A DNA stretch of 41,340 nucleotides. It comes from Sphingomonas changbaiensis NBRC 104936 (GTDB lineage Bacteria > Pseudomonadota > Alphaproteobacteria > Sphingomonadales > Sphingomonadaceae). The notes beneath the pieces are model-generated. The model ran no database searches. It had not been told where the DNA came from and was given only the letters and a program-made list of their open reading frames with translations. How positions within the stretch are numbered: position 1 is the first letter of the stretch; each line of letters starts with the position of its first letter. Both the position numbers and the translations under genes were made by a program. This document shows, piece by piece, positions 23,651-33,800 of this stretch. The stretch covers positions 1 to 41,340 of the forward strand of contig NZ_BBWU01000050.1 of the NCBI RefSeq assembly GCF_000974765.1. The letters are read 5' to 3'.

Positions 23651-24765
23651 CCTTCAGCATCACCAGCAGTTTCGACAGCGGCAACATCCGCGTCCTGAAC
23701 ATCGACGGGCATGAAGCCGATCTGGAGATCGTGACCGATCACGGCTCCGATTTCTATCAATGGTTCTATTTCCGCGTCGGCAATGCGGCCGGGCACGATA
23801 TCACGCTCAGGATCGTGAACGTTGCCGGCTCCGCCTATCCGCTCGGCTGGCCCAATTACCGCGCGCGCATCTCGGAGGATCGCGAGGCCTGGCGCCTGGC
23901 CGACACCAGCTTCGTCGACAAGGTGCTGACGATCCGCGTCCGGCCCGAGACCAACGCGCTGTGGGTCGCCTATTTCGCGCCCTATTCGATGGAGCGGCAT
24001 TACGACCTGATCGCGCGGATGGCGGCACAGCCCGGCGTCACGCAACGCGAGCTGACGCGCACGCTCGACGGCCGCCCGCTCGACCTCCTCACCTTGGGCG
24101 AGGGCGCGAAGCAGGTCTGGCTCTATGCCCGCCAGCATCCCGGCGAGAGCATGGCCGAGTGGTGGATGGAAGGCGCGCTCGAAAAGCTGACCGATCCGAA
24201 CGACAGGACCGCGCAGGCGCTGCGGCAGAAGGCAACCCTGCACATCGTCCCCAACATGAACCCGGACGGCAGCTTTCGCGGGCATCTGCGCACCAACGCC
24301 GCCGGCGTGAACCTCAACCGCGAATGGCACGCGCCGACCGAGGACCGCAGCCCCGAAGTGCTGGCGGTCCGCGATGCGATGGACGCGACCGGCGTCGATT
24401 TCGCGATGGACGTCCATGGCGACGAGGCGATCCCGGCCAATTTCATCGCCGGCTTCGAAGGCATCCCGTCGTTCAGCGAGGACAAGGGCGCGCTTTATAC
24501 CCGCTTCCGCGACACGCTTGCCGATCGCTCGCCCGACTTCCAGGTCGCCAAGGGCTATGAGATTTCGGCGCCGGGCAAGGCCAACATGTCGATGTCGACC
24601 ACCCAGCTCGCCGAACGCTATGGCGCGGTGTCGATGACGCTCGAAATGCCGTTCAAGGACCATGACGACAATCCGGACCCGGAATTCGGCTGGTCGCCGG
24701 ACCGCTGCAAGCGCCTCGCCCACGACTGCCTCGACAACCTCGCGGGAATGATTGATTCCATCTAG
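23647..24765 (+). CDS. M14-family zinc carboxypeptidase (cytosolic carboxypeptidase-like)
   Basis: This 372-residue protein has no signal peptide, so it is probably cytoplasmic. Residues 1-120 are a beta-sandwich N-domain typical of cytosolic carboxypeptidase relatives (DFYQWFYFRV). The catalytic domain has zinc ligands H164 and E167 (RQHPGE) and H257 (DVHGDE), the substrate-binding N224-R225 (LNREW) and the general base E333 (TLEMPF). All are intact. Eukaryotic relatives trim C-terminal glutamates; the bacterial substrate is unknown. It starts with ATG overlapping the lipoprotein stop, so the two are translated together even though one is exported and the other seems cytosolic. Confidence 0.95.
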   Translation: MTFSITSSFDSGNIRVLNIDGHEADLEIVTDHGSDFYQWFYFRVGNAAGHDITLRIVNVAGSAYPLGWPNYRARISEDREAWRLADTSFVDKVLTIRVRPETNALWVAYFAPYSMERHYDLIARMAAQPGVTQRELTRTLDGRPLDLLTLGEGAKQVWLYARQHPGESMAEWWMEGALEKLTDPNDRTAQALRQKATLHIVPNMNPDGSFRGHLRTNAAGVNLNREWHAPTEDRSPEVLAVRDAMDATGVDFAMDVHGDEAIPANFIAGFEGIPSFSEDKGALYTRFRDTLADRSPDFQVAKGYEISAPGKANMSMSTTQLAERYGAVSMTLEMPFKDHDDNPDPEFGWSPDRCKRLAHDCLDNLAGMIDSI

Positions 24766-24781
24766 AACCCCTCATTTCAGC

Positions 24782-24872
24782 CCGGTTTGGGCTGAGCTTG
24801 TCGAAGCCCTCCCTTTCCTTTCTGCGTCCCGAAATAAGAAGGGAGGCCTTCGACAAGCTCAGGCCAAACCGG
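24782..24872. repeat. Intergenic inverted repeat (GAGCTTGTCGAAG family)
   Basis: The left arm begins CCGGTTTGGGCTGAGCTTG at 24782. The right arm ends at 24872 and is its near reverse complement, each about 35 bp, with a short loop around 24818-24837. A second copy of the family is at 35268-35362. It sits between the M14 gene and gpmA. Confidence 0.9.
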
Positions 24873-24900
24873 AGTTGGAAGCAATTTTCCCGGAGCCCAA

Positions 24901-25587
24901 ATGCCCAGCCTCGTCCTCATCCGCCATGGCCAGTCGGCCTGGAATCTCGAAAACCGTTTCACCGGCTGGTGGGATGTCGACCTGACGGAAAAGGGGGCTG
25001 CCGAAGCGAAGGCGGCGGGCGAGCTGATGGCCGCGAAGGGCCTCGATTTCGACCGCTGCTTCACCAGCTACCAGACCCGCGCGATCAAGACGCTGAACAT
25101 CGCGCTGGAAGCGATGGGCCGGCTCTGGCTGCCGGTCGCCAAGCATTGGCGGCTGAACGAGCGCCACTATGGCGGGCTCACCGGCCTCGACAAGGCCGAG
25201 ACGGCGGCCCGGCACGGCGACGCGCAGGTCAAGATCTGGCGCCGCAGCTTCGACACGCCGCCGCCGGTGCTGGAGACAGGCAGCCCGTTCGACCTCTCGA
25301 ACGACCGCCGCTATGCGGGCGTCCAGGTGCCCGCGACCGAAAGCCTGAAGGACACGATCGCCCGCGTGCTGCCCTATTGGGAGGCCGAGATCGCCCCGGC
25401 GCTGCGGTCAGGCGAGCGCGTGCTGATCTCCGCCCACGGCAATTCGCTTCGCGCGCTGGTCAAGCATCTGTCGCACATTCCGGACAGCGAGATCACCGAG
25501 CTGGAAATCCCGACCGGCCAGCCGATCGTCTACGAACTGGACGACGCGCTGGCGGCGACGGATCGGTATTATTTGAGCGAGCGGTGA
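24901..25587 (+). CDS. gpmA: 2,3-bisphosphoglycerate-dependent phosphoglycerate mutase
   Basis: It interconverts 3- and 2-phosphoglycerate in glycolysis and gluconeogenesis. The 228-residue length is usual for this family. Motifs are [10 protein letters not shown] with the phosphorylated H9, [10 protein letters not shown] with E87 and [12 protein letters not shown] with H179. The ATG at 24901 starts the conserved [11 protein letters not shown] repeat separates it from the M14 gene. Confidence 0.98.
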   Translation: MPSLVLIRHGQSAWNLENRFTGWWDVDLTEKGAAEAKAAGELMAAKGLDFDRCFTSYQTRAIKTLNIALEAMGRLWLPVAKHWRLNERHYGGLTGLDKAETAARHGDAQVKIWRRSFDTPPPVLETGSPFDLSNDRRYAGVQVPATESLKDTIARVLPYWEAEIAPALRSGERVLISAHGNSLRALVKHLSHIPDSEITELEIPTGQPIVYELDDALAATDRYYLSER

Positions 25588-25596
25588 TCCCTTCTA

Positions 25597-25735
25597 CCCT
25601 CTCCCTGCAGGGGAGAGGGCGACTCAGCCCCGCGGGGCTGAGCGGGGAGAGGGTCCTGGGCGCTGTACCACATCACCCTCTCCCCGCTCGCGCCCACAGG
25701 CGCGAGTCGACCCTCTCCCTTGAAGGGAGAGGGTC
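25597..25735. repeat. Double palindromic repeat (CCCTCTCCC family)
   Basis: Two units face each other. The first (25597-25653) contains CCCTCTCCC/GGGAGAGGG and CAGCCCC/GGGGCTG. The second (25675-25735) has CTCGCGCC/GGCGCGAG inside CCCTCTCC/GGGAGAGGG. It fills the gap between the convergent gpmA and the TM-HhH gene, where it may fold in both transcripts. Confidence 0.85.
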
Positions 25736-25740
25736 GTTAA

Positions 25741-26244
25741 TCACCCCAGCTTTCCGAACTTCGCCTCGTATCCCGCGGTGTCGCCCGCCGCGAGCAGCCG
25801 CGCCTGGTCGACCCATTGGTCCCGCGCGATCCGGCCCTTGAACGCGCCGAGCTGGGCATCGACCCGCGCCACATCGGCGTCGTTCCACGCCGCGATCTGG
25901 TCGAAGCGGGTTACGCCCAGCCCGTTCAGCAGCGCCGCGACCTTGGGGCCGACGCCTTTCATCCGCGTCAGCTCGTCGGGCGCCCCGGCAGGGATCGGAT
26001 GAATCGGCTCGACCAGCGCCTCGGGCTCGGGCTTGATCGGCTCGATCTCGACCGGCGGCGGGACGTCGATCGGCGCGACCGCCGGCCCGGCCACGATCGG
26101 CGAGACCTCCTCCCGCTTCTCCAGTGTGGCCGCTGGCTTGTCGGCTTCGACGCGCTTGCCGCTGCCGACCAGCCACCAGAGCGCGACCAGCACGACGATC
26201 ACGCCCAGGACGATCAGCACCCAATATTGTTCGATCCAGTTCAT
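25741..26244 (-). CDS. Membrane-anchored helix-hairpin-helix protein
   Basis: This 167-residue protein has one N-terminal membrane segment ([19 protein letters not shown], about 8-26). A Pro/Glu-rich linker (about 50-85) follows. A C-terminal helix-hairpin-helix-type domain covers about 88-155, with [25 protein letters not shown], as in DUF4332-like or predicted flap-endonuclease-like domains. Such domains usually bind nucleic acid or protein; no catalytic residues are evident. The start codon overlaps the purD stop (ATGA at 26241-26244 on the leftward strand), so it is coupled to purD. Confidence 0.85.
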   Translation of the reverse strand: MNWIEQYWVLIVLGVIVVLVALWWLVGSGKRVEADKPAATLEKREEVSPIVAGPAVAPIDVPPPVEIEPIKPEPEALVEPIHPIPAGAPDELTRMKGVGPKVAALLNGLGVTRFDQIAAWNDADVARVDAQLGAFKGRIARDQWVDQARLLAAGDTAGYEAKFGKLG

Positions 26245-27509
26245 CCCTCAACCCTCCCTTTGGTTTCGCGTTCGACCTCGCGCCAGCCGATATCGTGCCG
26301 GCAAAAGCCGCTCGGAAAATCGATCCGGTCGACCGCCGTATAGGCTGCCTTCTGCGCCCAGCGCACCGTCGGCCCTTCCGCGGTGACGGCAAGCACGCGG
26401 CCCCCGGAAGCGACGAGCTGCCCGTCCTTTTCCTTGGTACCGGCCTGGAACACGATCGCGCCCGCGGCCTCGGCGCGGTCGATGCCCCCGATCGTGCCGC
26501 CGGTCTCGGGCGTTCCCGGATAGCCTTTCGCGGCCATCACCACCGTCAGCGCGACCCGGTCGGAAAAGCGCGGCGCCTCCGCCTCGCCAAGCCGCCCCTC
26601 GGCGCAGGCCAGCATCAGCGTGAGCAGGTCGCTTTCCAGCCGCGGCATCAGCACCTGGCACTCAGGATCGCCGAAGCGCGCATTATATTCGATCAGCCTC
26701 GGCCCCGCCGCCGTCAGCATCAGTCCGGCATACAGGACGCCTGTGAAGGGCGTGCCCTCTTCGGCCATGGCGCGCACGGTCGGCTCGACGATTTCGCGCA
26801 TTGCCTGGGCCTGCAGCGCCGGCGTCAGCACGCGCGCCGGCGAATAGGCGCCCATGCCGCCGGTGTTCGGGCCGGTGTCGCCGTCGCCGACGCGCTTGTG
26901 ATCCTGCGCCGATCCGAACGGCACCACCGTCGTGCCGTCCGACAGCGCGAACAGGCTTGCTTCCTCGCCGGCCAGGAATTCCTCGATCACCAGCGGCCCG
27001 TCGGCCGCCCGGATCGCCGCTTCCGCTTCCTCGCGGGTCATCGCGATGACTACGCCCTTGCCCGCGGCGAGCCCGTCCGCCTTGATCACCACCGGCAGCC
27101 CGAATGGCGCAAGTCGAGCGATGCCGTCCGCGGCATTGCCAGCCCGCACATAGCCGGCGGTCGGAATGCCGGCGCGCGCGCACAGATCCTTGGTGAAGCC
27201 TTTGGAACCTTCCAGCTGCGCTGCCGCCTTGTCGGGCCCGAAGACCGGAATCCCCGCGGCGCGCAGGTCGTCGGCAAGGCCCGCGACCAGCGGCGCTTCC
27301 GGCCCGACCACGACCAGCCCGATCTGCTGCCGCTTGCAGAAGCCGATCACGGTCGGGTGGTCCGTCACGTCCATTGCGACCAGCTCGGCATGCTCGGCGA
27401 TGCCCGGATTGCCGGGCGCCGCGTAAAGCTTGCTCAGCCGGGCGCTTTGGGCCAATTTCCAGGCCAGCGCATGCTCGCGCCCTCCCGAACCGATCAGCAG
27501 GACGTTCAT
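26241..27509 (-). CDS. purD: Phosphoribosylamine-glycine ligase (GAR synthetase)
   Basis: It joins glycine to phosphoribosylamine with ATP in the second step of purine synthesis. The 422-residue protein begins [19 protein letters not shown], the family start. It keeps the ATP-grasp blocks ([30 protein letters not shown]-like [14 protein letters not shown], and [14 protein letters not shown]). The ATG at 27509 is used in preference to a longer in-frame ATG because it gives this conserved N-terminus. The start codon overlaps that of divergent xseA on the other strand. Confidence 0.98.
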   Translation of the reverse strand: MNVLLIGSGGREHALAWKLAQSARLSKLYAAPGNPGIAEHAELVAMDVTDHPTVIGFCKRQQIGLVVVGPEAPLVAGLADDLRAAGIPVFGPDKAAAQLEGSKGFTKDLCARAGIPTAGYVRAGNAADGIARLAPFGLPVVIKADGLAAGKGVVIAMTREEAEAAIRAADGPLVIEEFLAGEEASLFALSDGTTVVPFGSAQDHKRVGDGDTGPNTGGMGAYSPARVLTPALQAQAMREIVEPTVRAMAEEGTPFTGVLYAGLMLTAAGPRLIEYNARFGDPECQVLMPRLESDLLTLMLACAEGRLGEAEAPRFSDRVALTVVMAAKGYPGTPETGGTIGGIDRAEAAGAIVFQAGTKEKDGQLVASGGRVLAVTAEGPTVRWAQKAAYTAVDRIDFPSGFCRHDIGWREVERETKGRVEG

Positions 27510-28887
27510 GGCTTCACGCTTCTCCTCGACCGATACGGCGGCGACCGACGCCCGGCTGTTAGCCGAGGCATCGCCGGGCGACAACGCGCCCGCGCTCAGC
27601 GTGTCCGAGCTCGCCTTCGCATTGAAACGCGTGGTGGAGGACAGCTTCGGCATGGTCCGCCTGCGCGGCGAGATCAGCGGCTACAAGCGCGCCGCGTCCG
27701 GCCACGCCTATCTGACGCTGAAGGACGACAAGGCCTGCATTGACGGGGTGATGTGGAAGACCGGCGTCGCCTCGCTCCCTTTCCGTCCCGAAGACGGCAT
27801 CGAGGTGATCGCGACCGGCAAGCTCACCATTTATCCCGGCCGATCCAAATACCAGATCGTGATCGAGCGGCTGGAGCTGGCCGGCGAAGGCGCGCTGATG
27901 CTGCTCCTCGAAAAGCTGAAGGCGAAGCTTGGCGCCGAAGGCGTGTTCGACGCCGGCGCCAAGAAGAAGCTGCCCTTCCTGCCGCAACGGATCGGCGTGG
28001 TGACGTCGCCCACCGGCGCCGTGATCCGCGACATCCTGCACCGGCTGGAGGATCGCTGCCCGACGCATGTGCTGGTCTGGCCCGTCATGGTGCAGGGGCA
28101 GGGCGCGGCGGAGCAGGTCGCGGCGGCGATCGGCGGCTTCTGCCGGATGCCCGATGGCCAGCGGCCCGATCTGGTGATCGTCGCGCGCGGCGGCGGCTCG
28201 ATCGAGGACCTCTGGGCCTTCAACGAGGAAGCCGTGGTGCGCGCCGTCGCGGCCTGCACGATTCCGATCATCTCCGCGGTCGGGCATGAGACCGACACGA
28301 CGCTTTGCGACTATGCCGCCGACGTCCGCGCACCGACGCCGACCGCCGCTGCCGAAATGGCGGTGCCGGTCCGGGCCGAGCTGCGCGCCTATGTTCGCGA
28401 TCAGGGCGCGCGGATGGAGCGCTGCGCGCGCCGCTATCATGAGCGCGGCGCGGAAAAGCTGCACGGGCTCGCCCGGCTGCTGCCGACGCCCGCCGCGCTG
28501 CTCGACCCGCAGCGCCAGCGCGTGGACGATCATGGCGAGCGGCTGCGGCGCGGGCTCGGTCGCCGCGTCGCCGATGCGCGCGGCGAGCTTGCCCGCGCCA
28601 GCGGTGCGCTTCGGCCGACCCTGCTTCGTGCAAAGCTCGACCGTGCCGCCGACCGGCTCGCGGCCGTGTGGCGGCTCGCCCAGTCGGTCAATCCGGAGAA
28701 TCTGCTCGCCCGCGGCTATGCCTGGGTGGAAGGCAGGGGCGGCAAGGTCGTGACCAGCGCCGCCGAGGCGCGGACCGCCGTCGCACTCAGCCTGCACTTC
28801 GCCGATGGCACGGTTGACGCGCGCGTCGAACGCGCCCCATCTGGGACCAAGCGCGAGGCGCCGCCCAGCCAGCCTTCGCTGTTGTAG
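27508..28887 (+). CDS. xseA: Exodeoxyribonuclease VII large subunit
   Basis: It forms, with XseB, the single-strand-specific exonuclease VII for repair. The 459-residue protein has an N-terminal OB-fold domain ([35 protein letters not shown]) and the central catalytic region with [29 protein letters not shown] and SAVGHETD. The helical C-terminal domain follows. Upstream of these, [20 protein letters not shown] is common to sphingomonad copies, so the ATG at 27508 is plausible; AGGA at 27498-27501 is the likely ribosome-binding site. That site and the start lie within the first codons of purD. Confidence 0.95.
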   Translation: MASRFSSTDTAATDARLLAEASPGDNAPALSVSELAFALKRVVEDSFGMVRLRGEISGYKRAASGHAYLTLKDDKACIDGVMWKTGVASLPFRPEDGIEVIATGKLTIYPGRSKYQIVIERLELAGEGALMLLLEKLKAKLGAEGVFDAGAKKKLPFLPQRIGVVTSPTGAVIRDILHRLEDRCPTHVLVWPVMVQGQGAAEQVAAAIGGFCRMPDGQRPDLVIVARGGGSIEDLWAFNEEAVVRAVAACTIPIISAVGHETDTTLCDYAADVRAPTPTAAAEMAVPVRAELRAYVRDQGARMERCARRYHERGAEKLHGLARLLPTPAALLDPQRQRVDDHGERLRRGLGRRVADARGELARASGALRPTLLRAKLDRAADRLAAVWRLAQSVNPENLLARGYAWVEGRGGKVVTSAAEARTAVALSLHFADGTVDARVERAPSGTKREAPPSQPSLL

Positions 28888-28901
28888 AGGTTCATGATCG
28901 A

Positions 28902-29102
28902 ATGCTGATGTTCAATCGCAGCCAGCCGGCCCGGCTTCATTATATGGCGAACGGCTATCGCGTGCTGTCCCAGGGCGATCATGTCGTCTGCGCCGTCTCG
29001 GGCGAGAAGATCCCGCTCGATGCGCTGCGCTATTGGTCGAACGCGCGCCAGGAGGCTTATGCCAGCGCGGAGATCGCAACCAGGGCCATGACGGGCAAGT
29101 GA
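28902..29102 (+). CDS. DUF2093 family protein
   Basis: This 66-residue protein of the DUF2093 family has a conserved core: YRVLSQGDHVVCAVSGEKIPLDALRYWS followed by RQEAY. Its function is unknown. It often sits by xseA and the M23 peptidase in alphaproteobacteria, as here. The start is ATG at 28902; the ATG at 28908 is an alternative and neither has a strong Shine-Dalgarno. Its stop overlaps the next start (GTGA). Confidence 0.9.
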   Translation: MLMFNRSQPARLHYMANGYRVLSQGDHVVCAVSGEKIPLDALRYWSNARQEAYASAEIATRAMTGK

Positions 29103-29950
29103 GGCGCCTGCTCCCGTTCGCGGCGGTCGCGCTGATCGCGGCCGCGCCCGTTCCTTCGGATATCAAGCTCCAGGGCCAGCTGGAGCAGGGCGGCATCGCC
29201 TATGGTACCGTCCCGCCGGGCACGGTCAGCCTCAAGCTTGGCGACGAGACGGTGCCTGTCGCGCCCGATGGCCGCTTCCTGCTCGGCTTCGACCGCAACG
29301 CGCCGGCGACGCTGGTGCTCGAGGCGCGGAACGCGTCGGGCGCGGTGCTGACCCGCACGCTCGCGATCGCGCCGCACGCCTGGGCGATCCAGCATGTCGA
29401 CGTGCCCAAGCGGCCGCCCGTCCCCAATGAGGAGTTCGAGCGGTTGCGCGCGCCCGAGGTGGCGCAGATCGTCGCCGCGCGCGCCGTGACCTCGGACACC
29501 GATGGCTGGCGCCAGCATTTCGCCTGGCCCGCGCGGGGGCGGATCAGCGGCGTGTTCGGTTCGCAGCGCATCTATCGCGGCAACGAGCCCGGTGCCTATC
29601 ACTCGGGCGTCGACATTGCCGGCGGTGCGGGCGCGCCCGTCACCGCGCCTGCCGACGGCGTCGTCGTGCTGGCCGCGGACAAGCCCTTCACGCTGGAAGG
29701 CAATCTGCTGATGATCGATCACGGCATGGGCCTGAACAGCGCCTTCCTGCACCTGTCGGAAATCGACGTGAAGAAGGGCGATCATGTGAAGAAGGGCCAG
29801 CTGCTCGGCCGCATCGGCAGCACCGGCCGCGCGACCGGCCCGCATCTGCACTGGGCGATGAAGTGGAAGGACGCCCGCATCGACCCGATGGCGCTGACCG
29901 GCCCGATGCCCGGCCAGGACGTCAGCAAGGTGCCGGTCGCGGAGAATTAG
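29099..29950 (+). CDS. M23-family peptidoglycan endopeptidase
   Basis: This 283-residue exported protein has a signal peptide (residues 1-16, AAA before PVPSD). A beta-domain covers about 20-110. The M23 (LytM) domain covers about 165-265. Zinc ligands and catalytic residues are H168 and D172 (YHSGVDIAG), then H249 and H251 (GPHLHW), with H218 nearby. All look intact, so it should be an active cell-wall hydrolase. The start is GTG at 29099 overlapping the DUF2093 stop; an ATG at 29033 would add residues without a signal peptide. Confidence 0.93.
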   Translation: MRRLLPFAAVALIAAAPVPSDIKLQGQLEQGGIAYGTVPPGTVSLKLGDETVPVAPDGRFLLGFDRNAPATLVLEARNASGAVLTRTLAIAPHAWAIQHVDVPKRPPVPNEEFERLRAPEVAQIVAARAVTSDTDGWRQHFAWPARGRISGVFGSQRIYRGNEPGAYHSGVDIAGGAGAPVTAPADGVVVLAADKPFTLEGNLLMIDHGMGLNSAFLHLSEIDVKKGDHVKKGQLLGRIGSTGRATGPHLHWAMKWKDARIDPMALTGPMPGQDVSKVPVAEN

Positions 29951-29960
29951 GCGGCGATCC

Positions 29961-30055
29961 TCGCCCTCACCCTTCCGCGGCTGCGCCGCTCCCTCCCTCT
30001 CCCGCCGGGAGAGGGAAGGGGCCCGCGAGGCGGAGCCGAGTGGGAAGGGTGAGGA
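29961..30055. repeat. Intergenic palindromic repeat (CTCTCCCGCCGGGAGAG family)
   Basis: The central hairpin CCCTCTCCC-GCC-GGGAGAGGG (about 29996-30016) is nested inside GCGGC/GCCGC-type arms and outer CCTCACCCTTCC and GGAAGGGTGAGG. It sits between the convergent M23 gene and the gene at 30095-30604 and may act in either transcript. Confidence 0.8.
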
Positions 30056-30094
30056 AGACTAAGACGATTGCAATTCGCTTTAGTGACACGCGCC

Positions 30095-30604
30095 TCACCC
30101 GACGCGCATGCCCTTGACCGAGCGATTGCCCTCGAACTTGATGAAATAGCTGCCCATCAGCCCCTTCTTGATCAGCACCTTCTCGCCGGGTTTGGGAAAG
30201 GCGTTGATGCCTTCCGTCGTCTCCCACGTTGCGCCGTCGTCCAGGGTGAAGCGGAACCTGCCATAGCCGATGCTGCGGATCGTCTTGATCGGCTCGTCGA
30301 TTTGGGTGAATTCTTCCTTCTCGTCCTTATCGTTGCCGAAGAAGGGCAGCTTGGGCAGCGAGAAGCCGAACAGCGAGCGCTTGGTCTTGGTCACCGCCTG
30401 CTTGTCGAGGACGACCGTTTCCTTGGCGGCGACCGACTGGAGCAGCGCGCCGGCGGCGCGGTCGTAGCAGGCGAGCCGCTGGGCATTGTCGGCGATTCCG
30501 CGGCACGCGCCGAGCGCCTGGATGGTCGCGGGCGGCTCGTCTGCCGCTACGGCCGGCGCGGCCAGCGCCAGCGCGATCAGGACGGTGACGGCGGAACGGA
30601 TCAT
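30095..30604 (-). CDS. Small periplasmic protein with CRxIxDxxxRLACYD motif
   Basis: This 169-residue protein has a signal peptide (residues 1-21, VAA before DEPPAT). The motif CRGIADNAQRLACYD is shared by many exported proteobacterial proteins, among them type VI secretion-associated VasI relatives; here there are no other type VI genes, so that role is not supported. A charged middle (DKDEKEEF) precedes a beta-rich end (RFRFTLDDGATWETTEG). The ATG at 30604 is chosen over an upstream one because it begins the signal peptide. It is divergent from the TonB receptor gene. Confidence 0.85.
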   Translation of the reverse strand: MIRSAVTVLIALALAAPAVAADEPPATIQALGACRGIADNAQRLACYDRAAGALLQSVAAKETVVLDKQAVTKTKRSLFGFSLPKLPFFGNDKDEKEEFTQIDEPIKTIRSIGYGRFRFTLDDGATWETTEGINAFPKPGEKVLIKKGLMGSYFIKFEGNRSVKGMRVG

Positions 30605-30840
30605 CAGGCAGGCCCCTCGATTGCTGCCCAAAGCGTAGAGCGCCGCCCGCACCCCGGCAAGGCTGGCCGGACAGTGTGACTGAAATGCTACACTTGGGGG
30701 CAAAACTCTCGTTTACCAGAGGCGGGCCGTTGTTCTGGGGGCGGCATTTCGCCTAGTAGCGGCGTGATAGCTTCGTTTGCAGCTATGCCACCACGTGAGT
30801 CCGGCTAAGCGACCGGCCACGACAAAGGGGAAGAAAGACT
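30605..30840. other. Divergent intergenic region before the TonB receptor gene
   Basis: This 236-bp gap should contain promoters for the leftward gene at 30095-30604 and for the TonB receptor. TTGTTC near 30731 and CTAGTA 17 bp later is the only candidate pair I see, and it is weak. A GGGGAAGAAAG site precedes the receptor ATG. No RNA gene or riboswitch is recognisable. Confidence 0.5.
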
Positions 30841-33800
30841 ATGCAGCTTGCACTTCGTCGGCACCTGCTGGCTTCGACCGTGCTGATTGGCACTTCGATG
30901 CTGGGCACCGCCGCCTATGCGCAGACCCAGGCCGCCGCCGCGCCCGCGGATGAGGGCACGATCGTCGTCACCGGATCGCTGATCACCAACCCGAACCTCG
31001 AGCGCTCGACGCCGGTCAACGTGACCACGTCGGAAGAAGTCGAGCTGCGCCAGACCAACGTCGCCGAGCAGCTGCTCCGCGAAGTTCCGGGCGTGGTGCC
31101 GTCGACCGGTTCGGCGGTGAACAACGGCAACGGCGGTTCGTCGTTCGTCAACCTGCGCGGCCTCGGTTCGAACCGCAACCTCGTCCTGCTGGACGGCGTG
31201 CGCATCGCTCCGTCGGGCCTCGTCGGCCGCGTTGACTTGAACAACATCCCGCTCGCGCTGATCGAGCGCACCGAGGTTCTGACCGGCGGTGCATCGACCA
31301 CCTACGGCGCGGACGCGATCGCGGGTGTCGTCAACTTCATCACCAAGCGCAACTTCTCGGGCCTGGAAGCAACCGCGTCCGAGCAGATCACCGAGCGCGG
31401 CGACGGCAACGTCTTCCGTGTCGACACCACGATCGGCGCGAACTTCGACGATGGCCGCGGCAATGCGGTCTTCTCGATCGGCTATCAGGAAGCGGACCCG
31501 GTCACGCAGGGTGCGCGCGACTTCAGCCGCTTCAACATCAATGCGTTCACCGGCAACATCAGCGGTTCGGGCACCAAGGTTCCGACGACCTTCACGGTCG
31601 TTGGCACGACTGCCCAGGCCGTTGACCCGACGACGGGTCAGTTCGTGCCGAGCGCAAACTTCCCGCCGTTCAACTTCAACCCGTACAACATCTTCCAGAC
31701 GCCGTTCCAGCGCTTCAACCTCTTCGGCCAGGCCAACTACCAGGTCACCGACGGCGTCGAAGTGTACACGCGCGGCCTGTTCTCGAAGAACACGGTGAAG
31801 ACGATCATCGCGCCGTCGGGTGCGTTCGGCATCGATGCCGAGATCCCGATCAGCAACACGTTGCTGCCGACGCCGGCCGCGCTGACGCTCTGCCAGCGCA
31901 ACATCGATCTCGATCCGCGCGATCCGGACGTCGATGCCGACGGCAATGTGATCAGCCTGAACGTCCTGCGTCCGACGCTGGCGCAGTGCCAGGCGGCTCG
32001 CACGTCGTTCAATCAGAACAATCCGCTCACCTTCGATCCGACGACCGGAACGTTCAACAACGGCACCTATCTGCAGGCGCCGACGCAGGTGTCGCGCCGT
32101 GCAACGGAAAACGGTCCGCGTATCAGCGATTTCCGCACCCAGATCTTCGATTATCGCCTGGGTGTTCGCGGCGGCATCACCGACTCGATCAACTATGACG
32201 TGTTCGGGTCGTACGGCGAATCGGATCAGCTGCAGACCATCCAGAACTACACGCTGAACTCACGCTTCCGTCAGGGCCTGCTGACCACGCAGGATGCTAA
32301 CGGCAACCTGATCTGCCAGGATCCGGCGTTCGGCTGCGTTCCGGTCAACGCGTTCGGTCCGGAAGGCTCGATCACCAAGGCGCAGGCAGCGTTCCTGACC
32401 GCCAACAGCACCGTGCTGACCCGCACCTCGCTGGCGCAGGCCCGTGCGACGATCTCGGGTGACTTCGGCGCCTCGCTGCCCTGGGCAAGCGATGCGATCA
32501 GCTTCGCGCTCGGTGGCGAATATCGCCGCTACAAGGCCTCGCAGGCTTCGGACACGCTGGCCGCGTCCGGCGACCTGGGCGGCTCGGGCGGCCCGACGCC
32601 GAACATCGCGGGCGGCTTCGACGTCTACGAAGCGTTCGGCGAGTTGATCGCCCCGATCGTGCAGGACAAGCCGTTCTTCCAGAACCTGACGTTCGAAGGC
32701 GGCATCCGCTACTCGCACTACACGATCAATGCTCCGGGTACGCCGAAGTTCAACACCACCACCTACAAGCTGGGTGGTAGCTGGGAGCCGGTCAGCGCGA
32801 TCAAGTTCCGCGGCAACTATGCTCACGCCGTTCGCGCGCCGAACATCGCCGAGCTGTTTGCCCCCCAGGCGACGGGCCTGACCACGATCTCCAACGATCC
32901 CTGCGCTTCGCTGAATGACGCAGGCACGGTGATCCGTCCGACCCCGACCGGCACGCTTGCGCTGGTCTGCCGCGCTCAGGGTGCGCCGATCACCCAGATC
33001 GGGCTGATCCCGCAGCCGACGGCTGGTCAGGGCAACGCCACCAGCGGCGGCAACCTGAACCTGAAGCCGGAGAAGTCGAACAGCTACACCTTTGGTGCGG
33101 TTATTCAGCCTGACTTCCTGCCGGGCTTCTCGGCATCGGTCGATTATTACCACATCAAGATCACCGGTGCGATCACCACGCCGACCGTGGACGATGCCAT
33201 CCAGGCCTGCTTCGGCGCGCCGGATGCGGCCGGCAACTTCAACCCGGCGGCGGGTGCGGAGAACTCCGCGGCCTGCACGATCATCAAGCGCAACGCTGCG
33301 ACTGGTGCTCTGGCGGGCGATCCGACGGTCACGCCGGGTCTGTTCCTGCCGCTGTCCAACCTCGGCACGATCGAGACGGACGGTATCGACGTCACGATGA
33401 ACTACCGCGCCGACCTGGGCTTCGCGAAGCTGGCGCTGAACTTCGCCGGCAACTGGACGAACTCGTCCAAGTTCAAGGCGACGCCGACCAGCGCGACGCG
33501 CGAGTGCGTCGGTCTGTTCAGCGGCAACTGCGGTTCGCCGGGCGGTGCCGGTGCGGACATCGGTTCGATCCAGCCGGAGTTCAGCTGGACGCAGCGTTCG
33601 ACCCTGTCGTTCGACAATGTCGACCTGTCGCTGCTGTGGCGCCACATCAGCGCGGTCCACAGCGAGGACGGCGATTCGTACATCGGTCCGGTTCCGGGCA
33701 AGCAGTCGAACCTGCCGGGTTCGCCGCCTCCGGGGACGTTCGGCACCCGCAACTTCAACTTCCTGCCGTCGGCCGACTATTTCGACCTGGCGACCCGGAT

